Shown here: piece after piece, positions 7,149 to 8,199 of the stretch
Layout: each line of letters starts with the position of its first letter
Position numbering within the stretch: position 1 is the stretch's first letter
NCBI GenBank assembly: GCA_028825055.1
Contig: JAPKAW010000076.1
Span: 1 to 8,199, forward strand
Direction: 5' to 3'
Source: Flavobacteriales bacterium
GTDB lineage: Bacteria > Bacteroidota > Bacteroidia > Flavobacteriales_D > Sanyastnellaceae
DNA length: 8,199 nt
Made by a program: the position numbers and the translations under genes
Notes under the pieces: model-generated
Databases searched by the model: none
Told to the model about the DNA's origin: nothing
The model's input: the letters and a program-made list of their open reading frames with translations, nothing else

Positions 7149-8075
7149 ATGCACCGTACTGACATCTCCGTTTGGACCCCTGCCACCTTGGCCAATATCA
7201 ATGTTGGTTTTGATGGTTTGGGATGCGCCTTATCAGGACCAGGCGAACGGCTTGTTATGCGGCGTACTGAGGCTGTCGGCTGCGTGAACATTCGGCTTAT
7301 CGAAGGTGCAGACCTTCCTTTGGAGACGTCTCTTAATGTTGCTGGAGTGGCGGCTCAGAGTTTGTTGAAGGCGCTTGGTAATCCCTGTGGATTGGAATTG
7401 GATATTTTCAAAGAAATTAAGCCTGGAAGTGGAATCGGTTCAAGCGCAGCGAGTGCCGCTGGATCCGTTTTTGCATTGAATGAATTGTTGAACGCAGGGC
7501 TGAGCTCTGACGCGTTGTTACCATATGCTCTTGATGGAGAAGCCCTGGCTAGTGGATCGCGTCATTCTGACAACGTTGCGCCTGCCTTGATGGGGGGATT
7601 GGTCTTGTGTCCTCCTCGCGGTTTGCCCATGTCCATTCCGATTCCAGTGGATTGGCATGTTGTCGTTCTTCACCCTGATGTATCGATTCGAACGGAAGAT
7701 GCCCGTAGGGTGCTTCCAAAGAACGTTTCATTTAAAGATGCTGTGGATCAGGCGCGATGGCTCGGTGTTTTTACATCAGCTTGCTACCAAGGTGACGGTG
7801 TCCTTGCTGCCTTGGCATTGGAAGATTTGTTGGCAGGGCCGCACCGCGCTGGATTGATTCCTCATTTTGAATCAGTTCGTAAGGTCGCGATGAGGCATGG
7901 AGCCATCGCTGGTGGAATTTCAGGCAGTGGTCCATCGACGTTTTGGGTGACCATGACCACTGAGGGGAGTGCACAAGTAGCCCATGAATTAAAAGCCTTT
8001 ATGCGAAATGAAGGCATGGCCTGTGACATTCACCAAACTCGGATTTCATCCCGGGGAAGCCGCATCATTGAATGA
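7149..8075 (+). CDS. thrB: Homoserine kinase (GHMP family)
   Basis: Phosphorylates homoserine with ATP to give O-phospho-L-homoserine, the substrate of ThrC. 308 residues, the normal length. GHMP kinase features in order: N-terminal PATLANINVGFDGLG (11-25), the phosphate-binding loop KPGSGIGSSAASAAG (91-105), Glu131 and the HSDN block (139-142) of the active site, and the C-terminal GISGSGPST motif (256-264). The opening block and the GLSSDALLPYAL-type helix are like other Bacteroidota ThrB proteins. Starts 8 nt after the thrA stop and ends in an ATGA overlap with thrC, so it is almost certainly translated from the same message. No strong Shine-Dalgarno sequence precedes the ATG, consistent with the phylum. 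Confident identification. Confidence 0.96.
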   Translation: MHRTDISVWTPATLANINVGFDGLGCALSGPGERLVMRRTEAVGCVNIRLIEGADLPLETSLNVAGVAAQSLLKALGNPCGLELDIFKEIKPGSGIGSSAASAAGSVFALNELLNAGLSSDALLPYALDGEALASGSRHSDNVAPALMGGLVLCPPRGLPMSIPIPVDWHVVVLHPDVSIRTEDARRVLPKNVSFKDAVDQARWLGVFTSACYQGDGVLAALALEDLLAGPHRAGLIPHFESVRKVAMRHGAIAGGISGSGPSTFWVTMTTEGSAQVAHELKAFMRNEGMACDIHQTRISSRGSRIIE

Positions 8076-8199
8076 ATTTCTATAGCCTCACTGACCCCTC
8101 GATCGTACGTTCATTTGACCGTGCGCTGCGTGACGGTATTGCTCCAGACCGGGGACTCTATTTTCCGGAACATATTCCCGTTTTGGACTGGAATCGAAT
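8072..8199 (+). CDS. thrC: Threonine synthase, N-terminal fragment (cut by right window edge)
   Basis: Only the first 42 codons are present. The peptide begins MNFYSLTDPS and reaches GIAPDRGLYFPEHIP at residues 22-36, which matches the conserved N-terminal domain of the longer, PLP-dependent threonine synthases (the A-P-D-R/G-G-L-Y/F-x-P-E block). The enzyme converts O-phosphohomoserine to threonine and phosphate. The ATG shares four bases (ATGA) with the thrB stop, implying translational coupling, and the gene completes the thrABC order. The PLP-binding lysine and the remaining domains lie outside the window, so integrity cannot be judged. Confidence 0.92.
   Translation, partial: MNFYSLTDPSIVRSFDRALRDGIAPDRGLYFPEHIPVLDWNR

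Overview
The window reads as an ordinary chromosomal stretch from a member of the Bacteroidota. The evidence is a secreted DPP4-type S9 peptidase with the DWVYEEEF form typical of that phylum, a FabI of the Bacteroidota type (IIFGAL, IAMRMGEI-like and HYTD blocks), a ThrA with Bacteroidota-like motifs, and starts that lack clear Shine-Dalgarno sequences but have TAnnTTTG-like -7 elements. I cannot place it below phylum. Base composition looks close to even G+C by eye, and I saw no sign of mobile DNA, RNA genes, CRISPR or long repeats.

Layout. Positions 1-2213, minus strand: a nearly complete dipeptidyl peptidase IV precursor whose last few residues lie beyond the left edge. Positions 2214-2295 are a short divergent promoter region. 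Positions 2296-3693, plus strand: an FAD-linked oxidase of the GlcD / D-lactate dehydrogenase / D-2-hydroxyglutarate dehydrogenase family. Positions 3694-3760 hold a perfect 8-bp-arm palindrome followed directly by an exact TAnnTTTG promoter element. Positions 3761-4585: enoyl-ACP reductase FabI. Positions 4586-4689 are non-coding and end in a hairpin that includes the thrA start codon. Positions 4690-8199: a threonine operon, thrA (fused aspartokinase-homoserine dehydrogenase), thrB (homoserine kinase) and the first 42 codons of thrC (threonine synthase), cut by the right edge.

The three thr genes work as one pathway: ThrA phosphorylates aspartate and later reduces aspartate semialdehyde to homoserine, ThrB phosphorylates homoserine, and ThrC turns O-phosphohomoserine into threonine. 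Their spacing (8-nt gap, then a 4-nt ATGA overlap) points to co-transcription and coupled translation. The peptidase, the flavin oxidase and FabI have no evident functional link to the thr genes or to one another.

I found no previously undescribed system. What deserves a second look is regulatory: the palindrome in the fabI promoter spacer, the hairpin at the thrA start, and an unusual substitution in the aspartokinase nucleotide-binding loop.
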